Origin: Hydrocarboniphaga effusa AP103
GTDB lineage: Bacteria; Pseudomonadota; Gammaproteobacteria; Nevskiales; Nevskiaceae
Direction: 5' to 3'
NCBI RefSeq assembly: GCF_000271305.1
Contig: NZ_AKGD01000001.1
Location: forward strand, 744,001-808,000
Length of the DNA: 64,000 bases
Below are positions 9,021 through 18,083 of this stretch, piece by piece. The notes beneath the pieces were generated by a model, which saw only the letters and a program-made list of their open reading frames with translations, did not search any database and was not told the DNA's origin. The number at the start of each line of letters is the position of its first letter. Position 1 is the first letter of the stretch. Position numbers and translations under genes: made by a program.

Positions 9021-10247
9021 ATGCCGAACCCCGCGTCCGCCCGCAAACCCCGCCAGAGCCGCTCGCGCGCGACACGCCAGAAGATCACCGAGGCGGTGAT
9101 CGCGCTGCTCGGTGAGCACGGCGAAGCCGCGGTGACGCATCGGGCGATCGCCAAGCGGGCCGGTGTTTCGCTGGCCGCGACCACCTACTACTACGACTCG
9201 CGCACCGCCCTGCTCGCAGACGCGTCGCAGGCCTTGCTCGATCGCTACGTCGCCCAGTTCAAGGACTTCGTCGATCGGCATCGCCACGATGCTCCGGCAC
9301 CGGACAATCTGCGCAGGCTGATGCTTCGCGTGATCGACAACGCCACTTCGCGCGACCGGCAGCAAACCATCGCCTGGGCCGAGATCATGGTGTTCTGCAG
9401 CCGGCATGCGGACACGCGCGAACTCGCGGCGACCTGGTACTCCACGCTCTACGAAGTCTGGTCGCAGATCCTGGCGCTGATGGGCGAAACGCCCGATCGC
9501 GTTCGGCTGCGCGTGCTGATCGACCAGATCGTCGGATTGCTGTTCCTGATGCTGCCGCTGCATTGGAAAGCCGAAGACGTGCGCGCGCGGCTCGAGCTCC
9601 AGCCGCGCGCCAAGCCGGCATCGCGCACGGGTCGCAAGCGAGCGATCGAGCCCGCGATACCGGCCGAGAATGCGCGCAACCGCATCGTCGAGGCCGCCAT
9701 CCGATTGCTCGCGCGCGAAGGCAGCGCCGCGGTGACGGGCCGGGCCGTCGCCGCCGAAGCCGGGGTCGCGCCCGCACTGCCGGCCTACCACTTCAAGCCG
9801 CTCGATTCGCTGATGTCGGCCGCGCGCGAACGCCTGTACGAACGCGAGAAAGCGCGCTACCGCGAAGCACGGACGAGCGTCGATCCCAGCGAGCTCACGC
9901 CCGGCCGCCTCGCCGACCTGACCACCGCCATCCTGCTGCGTGAGGTGACCCAGTACGGCGACCTGAACCTGGCCAGCCTGTCGGTCGAAGCGGAAGCGAC
10001 GCGGGAGAGCCGCCTGCGCCCGATGGTGGAACATTGGGTCAACGATCAGATCGAAGCCTGGAGCCGGCAGTTCGAGCGGCTCGGTTACGCGGGTGCGCCG
10101 AGCGCCGCCCTGCTCTCGGCGAGCCTGTTCACCGGGGCGCGCATCCGCCTGCTGTCCACCGGCAGCGCGGTCTCCGATCTCGCCGAAGTTCGCGAAACTT
10201 TCGACTACGCCTTCGCCACCCTGCGGGACTCGCGAAACCCCCTCTGA
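9021..10247 (+). CDS. Tandem (double) TetR-family regulator
   Basis: A 408-residue protein holding two complete TetR units in one chain. The first DNA-binding domain is about residues 18-65 (THRAIAKRAGVSLAATTYYY) and the second about residues 218-262 (TGRAVAAEAGVAPALPAYHF); each is followed by a helical ligand-type domain. A normal TetR protein has about 200 residues and works as a dimer; this one looks like a fused dimer or a duplication. It follows the dehydrogenase at 7724 by 70 bp and precedes the beta-oxidation operon at 10395, so it may control either (inference). Confidence 0.85.
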   Translation: MPNPASARKPRQSRSRATRQKITEAVIALLGEHGEAAVTHRAIAKRAGVSLAATTYYYDSRTALLADASQALLDRYVAQFKDFVDRHRHDAPAPDNLRRLMLRVIDNATSRDRQQTIAWAEIMVFCSRHADTRELAATWYSTLYEVWSQILALMGETPDRVRLRVLIDQIVGLLFLMLPLHWKAEDVRARLELQPRAKPASRTGRKRAIEPAIPAENARNRIVEAAIRLLAREGSAAVTGRAVAAEAGVAPALPAYHFKPLDSLMSAARERLYEREKARYREARTSVDPSELTPGRLADLTTAILLREVTQYGDLNLASLSVEAEATRESRLRPMVEHWVNDQIEAWSRQFERLGYAGAPSAALLSASLFTGARIRLLSTGSAVSDLAEVRETFDYAFATLRDSRNPL

Positions 10248-10394
10248 ACCGGCCCGGCGCCGCCGAGCGCGTTTTCTTTCGACTCGATCTTTAATTGGTA
10301 CTAATGACTAAATTCATGCCATCATGATCGAAGGCGACTGACCGGACCATCTCCGGACGTCGCCCCCATCTCGAACCACAATGAGGAGAAGCGC
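10248..10394 (+). promoter_or_regulatory. Promoter/operator region of the beta-oxidation operon
   Basis: This 147-bp gap contains an AT-rich island in GC-rich DNA at 10288-10316. Within it ATTGGTACTAAT (10294-10305) is a near-perfect 12-bp dyad flanked by TTTA and TAAA. That is a plausible operator for the tandem TetR protein encoded just upstream, overlapping a promoter. GAGGAG before 10395 is the ribosome site. Confidence 0.4.
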
Positions 10395-11312
10395 ATGGCG
10401 CTTGATTTGAACGGACGCGTCGCCATCGTGACCGGCGCCGGCGGCGGGCTGGGGCGCGAACATGCCTTGCTGCTGGCCAAACTCGGCGCCCTGATCGTCG
10501 TCAACGATCTCGGCGGCGATGTGCGCGGCGAAGGCGGATCCGCGACGGCGGCACAGCGTGTCGCCGACGAGATCGTCGCGGCCGGCGGCCAGGCGATCGC
10601 CAACGGAGCCTCCGTGACCGATTTCGTACAGGTGCAGAAAATGGTCACCGAGACCGTCGAGCGCTGGGGGCGTGTCGACATCCTCGTCAACAACGCCGGC
10701 ATCCTGCGCGACAAGAGCTTCGCCAAGATGGATCTCGCCGACTTCCGGCTCGTCGTCGACGTGCATCTGATGGGCGCGGTGAACTGCAGCAAGGCGGTCT
10801 GGGATCTGATGCGCGCGCAGAACTACGGGCGCATCGTCATGACCACGTCGTCGTCCGGGCTCTACGGCAACTTCGGGCAATCCAACTACAGCGCGGCGAA
10901 GCTCGCGCTGGTCGGGCTCATGCAGACGCTCGCGCTCGAAGGCGCCAAGAACAACATCCGCGTCAACTGCCTCGCGCCGACCGCCGGAACCCGCATGCTC
11001 GAAGGCCTGATGCCGGCCGATCAGCTCGCGGCGCTGCATCCTTCGGCGGTCGCGCCCGGCGTCGCCGCACTGGTCGGCGACGACGCACCGACGCGCATGA
11101 TCCTTTGCGCGGGCGCCGGCAGCTTCGAAGCCGCGCACATCACCCTCACCCAGGGCATTCACCTCGGCACCGGCGAAGACGTCGCTCGGCAGCTGTCGGA
11201 GCGGCTTGCCGAAGTCGCCGATCGCAGCGACGAAACCGTGCCGGGCAGCGGCTGGGAGCAAGGCGCGCGCGAATTGCAGAAGGCCGGCTTTTCGCCGGCG
11301 AAACCGGAGTGA
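10395..11312 (+). CDS. SDR-family 3-hydroxyacyl-CoA dehydrogenase (MFE-2-like)
   Basis: A 305-residue short-chain dehydrogenase. The start resembles the dehydrogenase part of peroxisomal multifunctional enzyme type 2: [20 protein letters not shown] then [19 protein letters not shown] and the catalytic Ser/Tyr/Lys ([15 protein letters not shown]) are present. It oxidises a (3R)-type hydroxyacyl-CoA with NAD, fitting the MaoC hydratase (which makes 3R-hydroxyacyl-CoA) two genes later. It opens an operon that runs to 17981, and its stop overlaps the thiolase gene start region. Confidence 0.87.
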   Translation: MALDLNGRVAIVTGAGGGLGREHALLLAKLGALIVVNDLGGDVRGEGGSATAAQRVADEIVAAGGQAIANGASVTDFVQVQKMVTETVERWGRVDILVNNAGILRDKSFAKMDLADFRLVVDVHLMGAVNCSKAVWDLMRAQNYGRIVMTTSSSGLYGNFGQSNYSAAKLALVGLMQTLALEGAKNNIRVNCLAPTAGTRMLEGLMPADQLAALHPSAVAPGVAALVGDDAPTRMILCAGAGSFEAAHITLTQGIHLGTGEDVARQLSERLAEVADRSDETVPGSGWEQGARELQKAGFSPAKPE

Positions 11313-11317
11313 TCGCC

Positions 11318-12490
11318 ATGCGCGAAGCCCTCATCGTCTCCACCGCGCGCACGCCGATCGGGCGCGCCTATCGCGGCGCCTTCAACGCCACGCCCTCGCC
11401 GACGCTGGCCGCACATGCCCTGCGCGCCGCGGTCGGGCGCTCCGGCATCGATCCGGCCGAGCTCGACGACTGCATCCTCGGCTGCTCGCTGCCGCAGGGC
11501 GTGCAGCAGACCATCGGCCGCCAGGCTGCGCTGCGCGCCGGATTTCCGGTGACCGTCGCCGGCATGACCATGGATCGCCAGTGTTCGTCGGGCCTCATGA
11601 CGATCGCCACGGCCGCCAAGCAGATCGTGGTCGATCGCATGGACATCTGCGTCGCCGGTGGCGTCGAATCGATCTCGCTCGTGCAGACCGCCGAACTGCG
11701 CGTCGGCGTCGATCCCGAACTGCAGGCGATGCATGACGACGCCTACATGGCGATGCTCGATACCGCCGAAACGGTGGCCGCGCGCTATCGCATCGGCCGC
11801 GAAGCGCAGGATTCGTACGCGCTGCAATCGCAGCAGCGCACCGCGGCCGCGCAGGCCGCCGGCCGTTTCGACGCCGAGATCGTTCCGGTCGACGCGACGA
11901 TGAACGTCACCGACAAGGCCTCCGGTGCGGTCACGCAGCGGGCGATCAGGCTGGCGAAGGACGAAGGCAACCGCGCCGACACCACGCTCGAAGGGCTCGC
12001 CTCGCTCAAGGCCGTGCGCAGCAACGGCACGATCACCGCCGGCAACGCAAGCCAGCTGTCGGACGGCGCCTCGGCGGTCGTGCTGATGGAGGCGCGCGAA
12101 GCCGCGAGGCGCGGCCTGGCGCCGCTCGGACGCTACGTCGGCATGGCGGTGGCGGGCACCAAGCCCGACGAAATGGGCATCGGCCCGGTGTTCGCCGTTC
12201 CCAAGCTGCTGTCGCGCTTCGGCCTGAGCGTCGGCGACATCGGCCTGTGGGAGCTCAACGAGGCCTTCGCCGTGCAGGTGCTGTATTGCCGCGACCGGCT
12301 CGGCATTCCGGACGAGCTGCTCAACGTCAACGGCGGCGCCATTTCGATCGGCCACCCGTATGGCATGTCGGGCGCGCGCATGGTCGGGCACGCGCTCATC
12401 GAAGGCAAGCGGCGCGGCGCACGCTACGTGGTGGTGACGATGTGCGTCGGCGGTGGCATGGGCGCGGCGGGTCTGTTCGAGGTGCTTTGA
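11318..12490 (+). CDS. Acetyl-CoA acyltransferase (thiolase)
   Basis: A 390-residue thiolase for the last step of beta-oxidation. Nucleophile Cys in DRQCSSG (about residue 90), [23 protein letters not shown] with the catalytic His, and the second Cys in [10 protein letters not shown] near the C-terminus are all present. ATG at 11318 gives the family length; a GTG at 11309 in frame overlaps the upstream stop and is an alternative. Lies between the SDR and the MaoC hydratase in the same operon. Confidence 0.92.
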   Translation: MREALIVSTARTPIGRAYRGAFNATPSPTLAAHALRAAVGRSGIDPAELDDCILGCSLPQGVQQTIGRQAALRAGFPVTVAGMTMDRQCSSGLMTIATAAKQIVVDRMDICVAGGVESISLVQTAELRVGVDPELQAMHDDAYMAMLDTAETVAARYRIGREAQDSYALQSQQRTAAAQAAGRFDAEIVPVDATMNVTDKASGAVTQRAIRLAKDEGNRADTTLEGLASLKAVRSNGTITAGNASQLSDGASAVVLMEAREAARRGLAPLGRYVGMAVAGTKPDEMGIGPVFAVPKLLSRFGLSVGDIGLWELNEAFAVQVLYCRDRLGIPDELLNVNGGAISIGHPYGMSGARMVGHALIEGKRRGARYVVVTMCVGGGMGAAGLFEVL

Positions 12491-12491
12491 G

Positions 12492-12953
12492 ATGCCCGCT
12501 CCGAGCTTGTCTGTAGATGCCTATCGCGCACTCGCAGGGAGCGCGCTCGGTCATTCGAGTTGGTATCGGCTCGATCAGGCGCGCATCCAGGCCTTCGCCG
12601 ATACCACCGAAGACTGGCAGGCGATCCACATCGACGAAGCCTCCGCTGCGCAGGGGCCGTTCGGAGCGACGATCGCGCATGGCTTTCTGACGCTGTCGAT
12701 GCTGTCGGCGATGGCGGCCGAAGTGTTGCCGCGGATCGAAGGCAACACGCGCTCGATCAACTACGGCTTCAACAGCCTGCGCTTCATTTCGCCGGTGCGC
12801 AGCGGGCGTCGCGTGCGTGCGCTGTTCGAGCTCAGGGCCGTCGAACAGCGCGCCTCGGGCGCCATCCAATCGACGCTCGGCGTGAGCGTGGAGATCGAAG
12901 GCGAGAGCAAGCCCGCGCTCGTCGCCGAATGGATCACGCTGTCGCAGCACTGA
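12492..12953 (+). CDS. MaoC-like (R)-enoyl-CoA hydratase
   Basis: A 153-residue single hot-dog protein. The hydratase motif is clear: FADTTEDWQAIHID gives the catalytic Asp and His, followed by GPFGATIAHGFLTLSML. It hydrates trans-2-enoyl-CoA to (3R)-hydroxyacyl-CoA in the cytosol. Start 12492 follows the thiolase stop by 1 base. Together with the MFE-2-like SDR it supplies the R-route of beta-oxidation seen with bulky or branched side chains. Confidence 0.88.
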   Translation: MPAPSLSVDAYRALAGSALGHSSWYRLDQARIQAFADTTEDWQAIHIDEASAAQGPFGATIAHGFLTLSMLSAMAAEVLPRIEGNTRSINYGFNSLRFISPVRSGRRVRALFELRAVEQRASGAIQSTLGVSVEIEGESKPALVAEWITLSQH

Positions 12954-12960
12954 GGTCGCA

Positions 12961-14772
12961 ATGAGCCATCTGATCCTGTCGCGCCGCGACATCGATTTCC
13001 TGCTGTTCGACTGGCTGCGCGCCGACGCGCTCGCCGAGCGTCCGCAGTTCGCCGGGCACGATCGCGACACCTGGAGCGCGATCCTCGACGTCTACGAAAA
13101 GCTCGCGGTGGAGCGCTTCGCCCCGCACAACAAGAAGAACGACAGCCACGAGCCGCACTTCGACGGCGAGCGCGTGAGCATCAACGTGGAAGTCGGCGAA
13201 GCGCTGCGCGCGTTTTCCACCGCGGGGTTGATGGCCGCCGGCATGCCGGCCGAAGTCGGTGGACTGGGCTTGCCCGGCTGCATCGAGCGCGCCGGCTTCG
13301 CGTTCCTGACGGCGGCCAACGCCGGCTCGGTCGCCTACGCGATGCTGACGATCGCCAACGCGAACCTGCTGATCGCGCACGCTTCGCCCGGCATCGTGGC
13401 GCGCTACGTGCAGCCGATGGCCGAGGGCCGCTACTTCGGCACCATGTGCCTGTCCGAGCCGCAGGCCGGATCGAGCCTCGCCGACATCCGCACGCGCGCG
13501 GTCCCGCAGCAGGACGGACGCTATCGCCTGTTCGGCAACAAGATGTGGATCTCCGGCGGCGATCACGACATCAGCGAGAACATCGTGCACCTGGTGCTCG
13601 CCAAGATTCCGCGCGAAGACGGCAGCTTGCCCGCCGGCGTGCAGGGCATTTCGCTGTTCGCGGTGCCGCGCCGGCTCGTCGACCACGAGGGCAGACTCGG
13701 CGAGCGCAACGACGTGGTGCTCGCCGGACTCAATCACAAGATGGGCTATCGCGGCACCGTCAATTGCCTGCTCAATTTCGGCGAAGGCCGGCATCGCCCC
13801 GAAGCCGATGCCGGCGCGATCGGCGAGATCGTCGGCGAACCCGGCCAGGGCCTCGCCTACATGTTTCACATGATGAACGAGGCGCGCATCGCGGTCGGGC
13901 TCGGCGCCGCAGCGCTCGGCTACACCGGCTATCTGCATGCGCTCGACTACGCACGCACGCGCACGCAAGGTCGCCGTCGCTCGGAGCGTGATCCGGCGAG
14001 CCCACCGATCGCGCTCGTCGAGCACGCCGACGTGCGTCGCATGCTGCTCGCGCAGAAGGCTTATGTCTCGGGCGCGCTCGCGCTGTGCCTGTATGCAGCC
14101 AGGCTCAGCGACGACGCGCATTCATTGCCCGACGAGACCGGTCGCCGCGACAGCCATCTGCTGCTCGATCTGCTCACGCCGATCGTCAAGAGCTGGCCTT
14201 CGCAATGGGGGCTCGCGGCCAACGATCTCGCGATCCAGATTCACGGCGGCTACGGCTATACGCGCGAATACAACGTCGAGCAGCACTATCGCGACAACCG
14301 GCTCAATCCGATCCACGAAGGCACCTTCGGCATCCAGGCGCTCGACCTGCTCGGCCGCAAGATCGGCCAGGCCAAGGGCGCGGGTCTCGAACTGTTGTCG
14401 GGCCGCATCGCCGCGACCATCGAGCGAGCCCGACCGCAAGCACCACTGGCGCGACACGCCGCCGCGCTGGACGCCGCCTGGCATCGCCTGCGATCCGTCA
14501 CCGCCTCGCTGCAGTCGCTCGCCGATGCCGAACTCCGGCTCGCGAACGCGGCGGCTTATCTGGAAGCCTTCGGCCATGTCGTCGTGGCCTGGCTGTGGCT
14601 CGACCAGGCCGTCGCGGTGAACGCGGCGAACACGGACGACGATTTCGCGCGCGGCAAGCGCGCCGCCTGCGATTACTTCTTCGGCTGGGAGCTGCCCAAG
14701 CTCGAAGCCTGGCTCGGCGTGCTGCATCCGGTCGAGCGCACGCCGCTCGACACCGATGCCCGCTGGCTCTGA
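12961..14772 (+). CDS. Acyl-CoA dehydrogenase with C-terminal extension (DmdC-like)
   Basis: A 603-residue large acyl-CoA dehydrogenase with an N-terminal extension and a C-terminal helical extension of about 130 residues after the catalytic core, as in the DmdC/long-form group. CLSEPQAGSSLADIRTRA is the flavin loop, and the catalytic Glu is kept in IHEGTFGIQ. It introduces the double bond into an acyl-CoA such as a 3-substituted propanoyl-CoA. It starts 7 bases after the hydratase stop and is within the same operon. Confidence 0.88.
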   Translation: MSHLILSRRDIDFLLFDWLRADALAERPQFAGHDRDTWSAILDVYEKLAVERFAPHNKKNDSHEPHFDGERVSINVEVGEALRAFSTAGLMAAGMPAEVGGLGLPGCIERAGFAFLTAANAGSVAYAMLTIANANLLIAHASPGIVARYVQPMAEGRYFGTMCLSEPQAGSSLADIRTRAVPQQDGRYRLFGNKMWISGGDHDISENIVHLVLAKIPREDGSLPAGVQGISLFAVPRRLVDHEGRLGERNDVVLAGLNHKMGYRGTVNCLLNFGEGRHRPEADAGAIGEIVGEPGQGLAYMFHMMNEARIAVGLGAAALGYTGYLHALDYARTRTQGRRRSERDPASPPIALVEHADVRRMLLAQKAYVSGALALCLYAARLSDDAHSLPDETGRRDSHLLLDLLTPIVKSWPSQWGLAANDLAIQIHGGYGYTREYNVEQHYRDNRLNPIHEGTFGIQALDLLGRKIGQAKGAGLELLSGRIAATIERARPQAPLARHAAALDAAWHRLRSVTASLQSLADAELRLANAAAYLEAFGHVVVAWLWLDQAVAVNAANTDDDFARGKRAACDYFFGWELPKLEAWLGVLHPVERTPLDTDARWL

Positions 14773-14814
14773 CGCGCGCTGGCCACCGCCCCATCACATC
14801 GAAACGGAAACCTC

Positions 14815-16023
14815 ATGGACCTGAACTTCAGCGCCGACGAAGAAACCTTTCGCCTCGAAGTCCGGCAATTTCTCGCAAGGCATCTGCCGGCGGACATCCG
14901 CGATCGCCAACGCCTCGGCAAGCGCTACCTCGCCGAAGACACGATTCGCTGGCAGAAGATCCTGCACGCGCAAGGCTGGGGCGCACCGACCTGGCCGACC
15001 GCCTTCGGCGGCATGGGCTGGACGCCCGTGCAGCAGTACATCTTCGACGAAGAGCGCGCCGCCGCCGGTGCTCCGGGGCAGCTGCCGTTCTCGTTCAAGA
15101 TGCTCGCCCCGGTGCTGATGGCCTTCGGCAGCCCGGCGCAGCAGCAGTACTTCCTGCCGCGCATCATGGCCGCCGAAGACTGGTGGTGCCAGGGTTATTC
15201 GGAGCCGGGCTCGGGCTCCGATCTCGCTTCGCTGAAAACCACGGCGCGCCGCGAAGGCGATCACTACGTCGTCAACGGGCAGAAGACCTGGACCACGCTC
15301 GGCCAGTTCGCGAACTGGATCTTCTGCCTCGTCCGCACCAACGGCGAGGTGCGCGCCCAGCAGGGCATTTCGTTCCTGCTGATCGACATGGCGACGCCCG
15401 GCATCACGGTGCGGCCGATCGTGATGCTCGACGGCGAGCATGAGATCAACGAAGTCTGGTTCGAGAACGTGCGCGTGCCGGTCGACAATCTCGTCGGCGA
15501 AGAGAACAAGGGCTGGACCTACGCCAAGTTCCTGCTCGGCCACGAGCGCACCAACATCGCCGGCATCGGCGATTCGAAGGCCGCGCTGCGCAAGCTCAAG
15601 AAGATCGCGAGCCAGGAGCGCGCCGGTGGTCGGCCGCTGATCGAGAACGCTCGCTTTCGCGATCGCATCGCACAGGTCGAACTCGAGCTGATGGCGCTCG
15701 AGATCACCAATCTGCGCGCCCTCTGCGCGGATGCGCACGATCGCGCTTCGGGCATCCAGGCCTCGATCCTCAAGGTCAAGGGCTCGGAGATCCAGCAGGC
15801 CATCGCCGAGCTGCAGATGCAGGCGCTCGGCCCCTACGCGGTGCCGCATCTGCCCGAGGCGCTCGACGCGCAATGGCGGGCCGATCCGCTCATGCAACAA
15901 GCCTATGCGGACTACGCCCCGGCGCTGACCGGGCATTACTTAAACCTGCGCAAGACCTCGATCTACGCTGGCTCCAACGAGATCCAGAAGAACATCATCG
16001 CGCAGCTCACGCTCGGCAGCTGA
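14815..16023 (+). CDS. Acyl-CoA dehydrogenase, subunit A of a likely heteromeric pair
   Basis: A 402-residue dehydrogenase with the flavin loop YSEPGSGSDLASLKT and a C-terminal IYAGSNEIQ in which the classical catalytic Glu position (YEG) is Ala. That pattern is common in subunits of the alpha2beta2 dehydrogenases of steroid side-chain degradation, where two adjacent genes encode the enzyme and flavin is bound between subunits. The next gene, 8 bases on, is also a dehydrogenase and lacks the usual motif, so they probably form one heterotetramer (inference). Confidence 0.87.
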   Translation: MDLNFSADEETFRLEVRQFLARHLPADIRDRQRLGKRYLAEDTIRWQKILHAQGWGAPTWPTAFGGMGWTPVQQYIFDEERAAAGAPGQLPFSFKMLAPVLMAFGSPAQQQYFLPRIMAAEDWWCQGYSEPGSGSDLASLKTTARREGDHYVVNGQKTWTTLGQFANWIFCLVRTNGEVRAQQGISFLLIDMATPGITVRPIVMLDGEHEINEVWFENVRVPVDNLVGEENKGWTYAKFLLGHERTNIAGIGDSKAALRKLKKIASQERAGGRPLIENARFRDRIAQVELELMALEITNLRALCADAHDRASGIQASILKVKGSEIQQAIAELQMQALGPYAVPHLPEALDAQWRADPLMQQAYADYAPALTGHYLNLRKTSIYAGSNEIQKNIIAQLTLGS

Positions 16024-16031
16024 GGCAGGAC

Positions 16032-17171
16032 ATGGACTTTCGATACACCGATGAACAACGCGCCCTGCAGGACACGCTGGAGCGCTTTCGTGCGCGCGAC
16101 TACGGCTTCGAGCATCGGCGCGAGCTGATTCGCTCCGCGCTCGGCTACAGCCTGGACGCCTGGAACCAGTACGCCGAACTCGGCCTGCTCGCGCTGCCGA
16201 TCGCCGAAGCGCATGGCGGACTCGGCGGCAATGCGATCGACGTTGCCATCGTCATGGAGCAGATCGGCAAGGGACTGTTGCTGGAGCCCTACCTGAGCAC
16301 CGTCGTGCTCGGCGCCGGTCTCATCGCGGCGCTGGGCTCCAGCGAACAGCAAAGCAGCCTGGAGGCCGTCGCGGCCGGCAACAGCCAGCTCGCGCTCGCG
16401 CATGGCGAGCCCGGCGCGCGCTTCGATCCGTTTCACGTCGAAACCCGCGCCACCGCATTGAACGATGGCTGGGTCATCAGCGGACACAAGTGCGTGGTGC
16501 TCGACGCGCCGAGCGCCGATCGGTTCATCGTCTCGGCCCGTACCAGCGGCTCGACCGGCGACGAATCCGGAATCTCGCTGTTCCTGATCGATCCCGACAC
16601 GGCGGGCCTGTCGATGCGCGCCTACGCGACCCAGGATGGCCGGCGTGCGGCGGACCTGCGCCTGCATTCGGCGCGCGTCGGCTCCGATGCGCTGCTCGGC
16701 CGTGTCGGAGACGCCGGCCCTGCGCTCCTGCAGGCGCTCGACAAGGCCGCGGCGGCGCTGTGCTCCGAGGCCGTGGGCATCATGTCGGCGCTGAACCAGG
16801 CGACGGTGGACTACCTCGACACGCGCAAGCAGTTCGGCACGCCGATCGGCAGTTTCCAGGCCTTGCGCCACCGCATCGCCGACATGCTGATCTCCACCGA
16901 GCAGGCGCGTTCGATGGCGATCCTCGCCGCGTATCACGCCGACGATCGCGACGCCGCCGGGCGCGGCCGCATGATCTCCGCGGCCAAGGCCTACATCGAC
17001 CAGGCCGCGCGCTTCGTCGGGCAGCAAGCCGTGCAGTTGCATGGCGGCATGGGCGTGGTGGACGAACTCGTGGTGAGCCATTATTTCAAGCGGCTCACGG
17101 TGATCGCCCACTGCTTCGGCGATCAGGATCATCACCTCGATCGCTACAGCCGCAGCCTCAGCGCTGCATGA
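16032..17171 (+). CDS. Acyl-CoA dehydrogenase, subunit B of a likely heteromeric pair
   Basis: A 379-residue dehydrogenase-family protein that is more divergent than its neighbour. The fold is clear from AEAHGGLGGNAID, DTRKQFGTPIGSFQALRHR and QAVQLHGGMGV, but the flavin loop is AHGEPGARFDP and the usual YEG/IQ segment is replaced by VSHYFKRLTVIAHCFGD. This is the profile of the partner subunit in alpha2beta2 acyl-CoA dehydrogenases. The start at 16032 lies 8 bases after the stop of subunit A, which suggests translational coupling. Confidence 0.85.
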   Translation: MDFRYTDEQRALQDTLERFRARDYGFEHRRELIRSALGYSLDAWNQYAELGLLALPIAEAHGGLGGNAIDVAIVMEQIGKGLLLEPYLSTVVLGAGLIAALGSSEQQSSLEAVAAGNSQLALAHGEPGARFDPFHVETRATALNDGWVISGHKCVVLDAPSADRFIVSARTSGSTGDESGISLFLIDPDTAGLSMRAYATQDGRRAADLRLHSARVGSDALLGRVGDAGPALLQALDKAAAALCSEAVGIMSALNQATVDYLDTRKQFGTPIGSFQALRHRIADMLISTEQARSMAILAAYHADDRDAAGRGRMISAAKAYIDQAARFVGQQAVQLHGGMGVVDELVVSHYFKRLTVIAHCFGDQDHHLDRYSRSLSAA

Positions 17172-17204
17172 CACCGATCAGGATTCGAACTTTCGGAGGA
17201 TGAA

Positions 17205-17981
17205 ATGAACTTATTCGATCTCAAAGACAAAGTCGCCGTGATCACCGGCTCCTCGCGCGGCATCGGCCGGGCGATCGCCGAGGCTTACGCGGCGGCCGGT
17301 GCGCGCGTCGTCATCTCCAGCCGCAACCAGTCCGCCTGCGATGAAGTGGCCGCGGCGATCAACCGGCAGCACGGTGCCGGACGCGCCATCGCGCTCGCGG
17401 CGAGCATCTCCGACAAGGCCGCGCTGAAGGCGCTGGTCGATGGCACGCATGCGCAGTTCGGCAAGATCGACGTGCTGGTCTGCAACGCCGCGTCGAACCC
17501 GTACTACGGGCCGATCAAGGACATCAGCGACGAGCAGTTCCGCAAGATCTTCGACAACAACGTGCTGGCCAACCACTGGCTGATCAACTTCGTCGTTCCC
17601 GACATGATCGAGCGTCGCGACGGCTCCATCGTCATCGTCTCGTCGATCGGCGGGCTGCTGGGCTCGAACACCATCGGCGCGTACAACGTTTCGAAAGCGG
17701 CGGATTTCCAGCTCGTGCGCAATCTGGCGGTGGAATACGGGCCGCAGAACGTTCGCGTCAACGCCATCGCCCCGGGCGTGATCCGCACCGACTTCGCACG
17801 CGCGCTGTGGGCCGACCCGAAAGCGGAAGCGGCGCTGAAGCGCGCGACTCCGCTGGGCCGCATCGGCGAACCGAACGACATCGCCGGCGCTGCGGTGTTC
17901 CTCGCCTCGCAGGCCGGCGCCTACGTCACCGGGCAGACCATCGTCGTCGATGGCGGCACCGTCGTTCGCGGTGGGTTCTGA
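17205..17981 (+). CDS. SDR-family oxidoreductase
   Basis: A 258-residue short-chain dehydrogenase, similar in look to DHRS4/FabG types. Cofactor loop TGSSRGIGRA at residues 15-24, VCNAAS, and the catalytic Ser with AYNVSKAA (Tyr-x3-Lys) followed by AIAPGVIRTDFA and DGGTVV near the end. SSRNQ after strand 2 suggests NADP(H). GGAGGATGAA precedes the ATG. Last gene of the 10395-17981 operon, probably acting on a hydroxy or keto group of the same substrate; the substrate is not evident. Confidence 0.87.
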   Translation: MNLFDLKDKVAVITGSSRGIGRAIAEAYAAAGARVVISSRNQSACDEVAAAINRQHGAGRAIALAASISDKAALKALVDGTHAQFGKIDVLVCNAASNPYYGPIKDISDEQFRKIFDNNVLANHWLINFVVPDMIERRDGSIVIVSSIGGLLGSNTIGAYNVSKAADFQLVRNLAVEYGPQNVRVNAIAPGVIRTDFARALWADPKAEAALKRATPLGRIGEPNDIAGAAVFLASQAGAYVTGQTIVVDGGTVVRGGF

Positions 17982-18003
17982 GGCCCGCGTCGCGACCGCA
18001 TCC

Positions 18004-18040
18004 GCACACCGAGGCCATGCGGTTCGTGGCCTCGGTGTGC
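18004..18040. terminator. Long hairpin between convergent operons
   Basis: A perfect 14-bp stem (GCACACCGAGGCCA and its complement) with a 9-base loop lies between the converging SDR and histidine-phosphatase genes. It has no T-run on either side, so it is not a canonical factor-independent terminator but is well placed as a bidirectional one. Confidence 0.5.
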
Positions 18041-18083
18041 ATGCAGACGCCTTGCGCGCGCCACCTCGCCCGCTGCAGCTCAG

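Noticed and set aside
13937-15443. Same-strand shadow frames over the acyl-CoA dehydrogenase genes
   Set aside because: Arg/Ser/Pro-rich translations in the wrong frame of confidently assigned genes; not coding.
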